A DNA stretch of 64,000 nucleotides from Pneumocystis sp. 'macacae' (Eukaryota > Ascomycota > Pneumocystomycetes > Pneumocystales > Pneumocystaceae), in contig CM030731.1 of the NCBI GenBank assembly GCA_018127085.1, positions 372,001-436,000 of the forward strand. The letters are read 5' to 3'. This document shows, piece by piece, positions 59,116 through 64,000 of the stretch. The notes beneath the pieces were generated by a model, which saw only the letters and a list, made by a program, of their open reading frames with translations, was not told the DNA's origin and made no database searches. Both the position numbers and the translations under genes were made by a program. The stretch's first letter is position 1. Each line of letters starts with the position of its first letter.

Positions 59116-60815
59116 ATGAAAAAAACAATACGCATTTTTCCTCGAACTATACAAAACATTTTATGCATTTTATTTATATTGATAATACCATATGCTACAT
59201 CAATTTACTTAGATGTTAATAATCCAGGTAAATATCAACACCGCATGTTTAAGTAATATGCATATATATCAAAATAGTAAATATAGTCTAACATTATTAA
59301 ATTCCCTATAGAAAGCATTAAACAAACTGCATCATTTCTTACTGAAAATCTGTTATATTATTACTCTGGGACACCTGGTTTATTCAAAGGACCTGTTTAT
59401 TGGTGGCAATCAGGAGCCGCATGGAATGTATGTATTGTTTTTGTTTAAAAATTTTCATAAACTATCTATTTAAAATTAATTTATATAATTAATATTTCTT
59501 CATTTTTTTCTTAGTGTTCTAACAATTAATAATTTTATAGTCACTTCTTGATTATTCTCGTTATACAGGTGATACAAGATGGAATGGACTTATTATGGAA
59601 GCAATTCTTTCACAGGCCGGCGAAAATAGAGACTTATTACCTATTCAGTTTAGATTGTCTCAAGGAAATGATGATCAAACATTTTGGGCATTTACCGCTA
59701 TGACAGCAGCAGAAATAAATTTCGAAAATCCACCTCCGGAAGAACCACAATGGTTAGAACTTGCTCAAAAAGTATTTAATGAGCAAGTTGAGCGCTGGGA
59801 TGAACAAAATTGTAAAGGCGGTTTACGATGGCAAATTTTTCCATATAATTCTGGATATACATATAAAAATACAGTATCTAATGGAGCATTTTTTCAATTA
59901 GCAGCCCGTCTTGCTCGTTATACAAATAATTCAACATATGCATATTGGGCAGAAAAAGCATATGTTTGGATGGAAGATATACAATTTATTAATCTAACAA
60001 GTTATGCAGTTTATGATGGTGCAGAAATACCTTATTGTTACCCAATAACTCGTGTACAATGGAGTTATAATAATGGTCTTCTTATGGCAGGTTCAGCCTT
60101 TATGTATGATTTTGTAAATAATAACTTTTTTACTGTTTATAATTTAATATTTTTATTTAGACAAAAGATCCTAAGTGGGCAGCAAGAGTTTATCGTTATA
60201 TTTTTAGAGCTAGGAAATCATTTTATAAGAATTATGGAATTTTATGTAAGCTTTATCTTTATTATAAATTATATTTAATATAAATTCCAGGTGAACCAGC
60301 ATGTGAATTTATTAAAACATGTAATCAAGATCAAATGTCATTCAAAGCATATCTTTCAAGATTCATGGGCTATACTATGATTTTAATGCCTGACACTGTT
60401 AATTATATTATGCCACTTCTTAAATCTTCTTCTATAGCAGCAGCAGGTGCATGTAGTGGACCACCTTCTGGATATCATTGTGGAATGAATTGGCAAAATT
60501 CTAATTATGATGGATGGGTATAACTATTTGCAATTCAAAGAACGAATTAATCATATTTTAAAGGATTCTTTAGGCTCACAAATGAGCGCTTTAGAAACCA
60601 TGCTAGCGATTTTGGCACCAAATGCTCCAAAACCGTTTACAAGTGATACAGGTGGCACTTCAAGAGCTGATCCAAATAATGTATATGGCAATAAATCTCC
60701 ATATCATTGGGATAATATTAAACCTGCTACTATTGGTGATAAAATTGGCGCAGGATTTTTAACTGCATTAGTCATTATAGGAGCAATAGGATTTGTTGCA
60801 TGGCTTATTGTTTAA
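59116..60815 (+). CDS. DFG5: GH76 cell-wall mannosidase, DFG5/DCW1-like, probably GPI-anchored
   Basis: Dfg5/Dcw1 enzymes of glycoside hydrolase family 76 are thought to cross-link GPI mannoproteins to wall glucan at the cell surface. A hydrophobic signal peptide (NILCILFILIIPYATSI) is followed by SIKQTASFLTENLLYYYSGT and YWWQSGAAWNSLLDYSRYTG across introns. The catalytic region reads GNDDQTFWAFTAMTAAEINF with the paired Asp; then CKGGLRWQIFPYNSGYTYKN, SNGAFFQLAARLARYT and VQWSYNNGLLMAGSAFMYDF. Near the end YDGW joins DSLGSQMSALETMLAI across a 50-nt intron, and a hydrophobic tail (GAGFLTALVIIGAIGFVAWL) suits a GPI signal. Seven or so exons, about 450 residues, as in the family. Confidence 0.9.
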
Positions 60816-61032
60816 AAGCATTTCTATTCATTTTGGGGATTTATAACGAATAATAACAGATCTTAAATACATTTTTTTCATTTTATTTTCATCTATAAAT
60901 ATATATTCTTGATAAAAACACAAAAAAGTTTCAAATGTTTACAAATTATACTACAATACTTTATATTTCAATTCTAAAAACATTAATTTTGAATTTACAA
61001 CCTAAAAATAATATTATATACATATCGATTTT

Positions 61033-61698
61033 TCAATTAACATATTGCTTCATTTCAATACCTGCAGCTTTAAAATTGCATTTAGTATAAAATTCAACAT
61101 TATTTTCTTTACAATTAAGTACAATTTTGTAGCATTTTTCTATTTTTGCAATCTTACAAAGCATTTCAATTAATCTAACTCATGTTCAGAGAATTCAATA
61201 AAATCTTATACTCTTAACAATTTTCCAAGATTCTTTCCCCTATAAGATTTCGCAACCACAACATCTTCAATATGGGCAGCTTTAGATACAGACTTTAAAA
61301 ACTTATATTCTATAAATACTGTTCCACATGCAATCTAAAATGTTAGCTATCAATAGAAACATGAAATAAAATTATTTCTAAAAAAACTATAAACTCACAA
61401 TTTCATTTGTTACAGTATCTTCAATAACAACAATAAAGTAACTTTTCGGGAACGAAGATTGAATAAGATCAAACCGGGCCTCGAAATCTTGTTTATTCAG
61501 TTCATATTCGTCTTCAGAAAAACAATTTAATAAGGTGTTAAATTCTATATATTTATTATTTATTTTATTGTTTTAATCAATAATACCTCCTTGCCAATCA
61601 GTTCTTTGTAAAGGCCTAAATTTTAATTTTCCAGGAAGACTAGGCCCATCTAAAAGAAATAACCTAGAAAACAATTCCTGATTTACGCTATCTTCCAT
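61033..61698 (-). CDS. GNA1: glucosamine-6-phosphate N-acetyltransferase (GNA1)
   Basis: A GNAT-fold enzyme making GlcNAc-6-phosphate for UDP-GlcNAc, needed for N-glycans, GPI anchors and chitin. Start at 61698 gives MEDSVNQELFSRLFLLDGPS, LKFRPLQRTDWQG; then ELNKQDFEARFDLIQSSFPK, SYFIVVIEDTVTNEIIACGT, HIEDVVVAKSYRGKNLGKLL with the acetyl-CoA loop RGKNLGK. An intron inside the Leu codon leads to IEMLCKIAKIEKCYKIVLNC and VEFYTKCNFKAAGIEMKQYV. Four exons. The stop is at 61033, convergent with the GH76 gene. Length (about 160 residues) is normal. Confidence 0.92.
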
Positions 61699-62201
61699 TT
61701 TAAATTATATTGTTTTTTAACATTCAGCTATTTAAAAATGTTAACGCATTTCTTAAAATAATATAAAATAATATTTAAAATAAAAAACAAAAACATTTTA
61801 CACTATATTATTTTAACTAATACTTTTGGTATAAATACTTCAATAACAAACATATGTTTTTGATCATAATATTAAATGAATATTAAAATATATAAATATA
61901 ATTTTGATAAAATAAAAACATACTAAAAATTAAAGAAATTAAATTCTTATTAAAATATCCACAATTTTAAAATATCTCATAAATTTTGAAAATTATAAAA
62001 ATAAATATTTAAAATAAATATATTTAAAAAATATACTATAATTTCGGTTATTTCATGCAAACTTCAAAAACATTTAGATAAAATAATATCATTATAAATT
62101 TATATAAAACAATATTAATTTTTTTTACTCTAATTCCTCAAGATTCAATTCTCGCGTATTAAGAAAAATACAACTTAATTTTTATAAATAATTTATTTAA
62201 A
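61699..62201. other. divergent promoter region of GNA1 and CHS5
   Basis: AT-rich with no frame; 500 bases shared by two diverging genes. No motif recognised. Confidence 0.55.
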
Positions 62202-63388
62202 ATGAATAGTAAAAATACACGTAATTTACAATTTACAGTTGGAAAAATTGATGCAGGAATGGTAACTCTTAATTTTTTCCTCTAAAAGTATTTATTTGAG
62301 TTCAGACAATTTTATTGACATCTGATTTTTACCTTGTAGAATTTCCATCTTCATTACTTCCTTATGATATAGAAACAGGGTCTGTTCTAAATATATCTAT
62401 TTCACATAATTATGAGGCTGAAAACAGAGAAAAGAGTGATTTTAAAGAACTACAGACAAAAATATATACAGCTTTTGGAACAAAAAAGCCTGCTTCACCT
62501 GTTTTACGAGTCAAAAATGTAACACAAACAAATGTAGTATTAGAATGGGACCCTATTGAATTAGGTACTACGAAATTTCGGAATCTAATTTTATATAAAA
62601 ATGGATCACGTGTTATTAGAATTCCAAAAGCAACATCTACTACGAGCACAAAACTCTCGGGTCTCTCGTTAAATACAGAATATTCCTTTCAACTTATTCT
62701 GAGAACTTCTGGTGGTATATATTCTTCTGAACCAGTCATAGTGCATACACATAAAATAACAGATCTAAGTGGAATTACGGTATGTGTAGGAGAATTAAAT
62801 GAGAACGACAAGAAGGAACTAGAACAAATATTGGAGAAAATAGGCGCAAAACCCATCCAATCAAAAGTAGAAATTGATACAACACATTTTATTACATCAA
62901 AAATATCTTCTCCTGAATACGAAAAAGCTATTTCTATGAATATACCTATTGTTACTCTTGACTACATCAGAGAGTGTAATGCAAAAAAGAAAATAGTTAA
63001 TGTTTGTAAATATTATTTCGATACTACTTCATTTCTTCAAGAACCTACAAATAATTTTGAACTGATTAGAGATCGAAATCCACAAAACTTAGAATTGGAA
63101 ACTAAAGAAATTAAAAATATTGAAAAATTTGAAATGAATAAACACAATAATCAAATAATAGATGAATTTGGTGATCTAAAAAGAAATAATTCAACTAATA
63201 AGACTTTGGATGAAATTAATAAATCTTTAATAAAAAAGAAATCTCTAAAACAAATTACTAAAAAAAAGAATAAAAATAGTTCAAAAGAATCAGATTCAAA
63301 AAAGGTTACATCAAGTGAGGAAATAATACCTTTAGAAACTACAATACACTCTTTAGGTATACCGATAAACGAAAATGCCGAAATTTAA
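62202..63388 (+). CDS. CHS5: exomer scaffold protein CHS5
   Basis: Chs5 is the scaffold of exomer at the trans-Golgi, exporting selected cargo such as chitin synthase III to the plasma membrane. Exon 1 (MNSKNTRNLQFTVGKIDAGM) joins TILLTSDFYLVEFPSSLLP across a 53-nt intron. Domains: N-terminal dimerisation region, FN3 (PASPVLRVKNVTQTNVVLEW to YSFQLILRTSGGIYSSEPV) and BRCT (ITVCVGELNENDKKELEQIL, TTHFITSKISSPEYEKAISM, IPIVTLDYIRECNAKKK). The tail is Lys/Ser-rich (KKKSLKQITKKKNKNSSKES) and ends NENAEI, which is shorter than in budding yeast. Confidence 0.9.
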
Positions 63389-63584
63389 AGAATCATAAAC
63401 TAAATAAAATACATAAATATATATAAAAAAACCTATTTATATTAAAATATGTATAAAGTTATAATATTCTATAATATTTTTTAAAAATTAATTATACATT
63501 TTAAAATCTCATCGAAATCCGGAAAATGATTTTCAAAAATTTTAATTATTCCAATTTACTATTTTTAAGATTTTTTCCAAAATC

Positions 63585-63961
63585 ATGCAGCTTCTTTCGA
63601 CACATCTTCTTTTATTAACTACATCATCTTTATCACCTTCGCTTACACAACTTGCTATTTATTCATCAATGAAAACATGCTTTCACCAAGATAAGCATAC
63701 TTGTAATGAAACTAAAGAAATATTGTATGTTTGAATTGCAAGACTAATCTATTTATTGCATTTCTAATGATACATATAGAAAAACAGTAATTGTATATTT
63801 ATATAATCATATTATTTACTATTCGAAATAATTGATAATTACAGGATATTTCTAAAAAACTTTTACAAAAGCATTATGGCTCATGGCCATCGACTCTTAC
63901 AATAAAAAAATATAAGATTAATTTAAAAAATTCTAATATCATTCTTGAATTTCGTATATAA
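63585..63961 (+). CDS. small unidentified protein with a 7-nt microexon
   Basis: I do not recognise it. Exon 1 starts MQLLSTHLLLLTTSSLSPSL and runs to NETKEIL; a second intron follows a 7-nt exon (AAAAACA), and the last exon gives DISKKLLQKHYGSWPSTLTI and NSNIILEFRI. The product is about 87 residues with a hydrophobic N-terminus that could be a helix or weak signal, and two Cys. The two-intron model is the only one I found that links the parts in frame with GT..AG sites. The N-terminal helix vaguely recalls Rpr2/Rpp21-type RNase P subunits, but the zinc cysteines of that family are absent. Confidence 0.45.
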
Positions 63962-64000
63962 AATAAGTTGATTAACATTAACTAAACAATAATCTAGAAA

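Noticed and set aside
63585..63961. RNase P subunit Rpr2/Rpp21
   Set aside because: The N-terminal helix is only vaguely similar and the zinc-binding cysteines are missing.
1..64000. tRNA genes, CRISPR arrays, transposons
   Set aside because: No GGTTCGA-type B box with a matching cloverleaf, no spaced repeats and no transposase or reverse transcriptase motif was found by eye; a tRNAscan run would be decisive for tRNAs.

Overview
The window reads as nuclear DNA of an ascomycete fungus with a very AT-rich genome and many short introns (mostly 37-55 nt, GT..AG, with CTAAC/CTAAT-like branch sites). Composition, intron density and protein resemblance to fission yeast and other Taphrinomycotina (the Rec8 N-terminus is a good example) make a Pneumocystis-like organism the best guess. 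No species-specific marker such as the major surface glycoprotein is present, so this is inference. Gene models were built by hand: exons were joined where splice sites restore a recognised protein, and I quote junctions where I resolved them. I saw no tRNA, rRNA, transposon or CRISPR array.

Left part (1-18 kb): AMPK gamma subunit SNF4 (3' end outside the window), mitochondrial Fe-S factor IBA57, TCTP, a UVRAG/Vps38-like PI3-kinase subunit, serine palmitoyltransferase LCB2, a Ser-rich protein with a conserved fungal tail, ribosomal protein eS1, an IMO32-like mitochondrial hydrolase, complex I NDUFA6, a TPR/RPAP3_C protein and an unidentified gene end. Middle (18-40 kb): RAD5, DBF2/SID2 kinase, ATP7, meiotic cohesin REC8, MRS2 Mg2+ channel, XPF nuclease RAD1, a CTR copper transporter, YIF1 and eIF1A. 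Right part (43.7-64 kb): VMA4, an unidentified intron-rich gene, a DNF-type flippase, SNC1 v-SNARE, ADE4, a GH76 wall enzyme, GNA1, CHS5 and a small orphan. Long gene-free AT deserts lie at 38.0-40.5, 46.8-48.8, 53.1-55.0 and 55.6-56.9 kb.

The striking anomaly is a GC-rich island at about 40.5-43.65 kb. It contains two conserved housekeeping genes on the minus strand, MCM1 (MADS box) and EGD2 (NAC alpha), that look normal as proteins but are written in GC-rich codons. Inside it the plus strand switches from C-rich to G-rich near 41.94 kb, although both genes run the same way. Ten TTAGGG hexamers, the telomere repeat known from Pneumocystis carinii, lie on the plus strand right of the switch; only CCCTAA occurs left of it. 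One of these motifs supplies a branch-site-like sequence and a G-quadruplex in the EGD2 intron, and another lies in an unusual EGD2 C-terminal tail.

The genes are mostly unrelated housekeeping functions without operon logic. The nearest thing to a functional neighbourhood is DFG5-like, GNA1 and CHS5 (59-63.4 kb), all concerned with cell wall or sugar-nucleotide supply.
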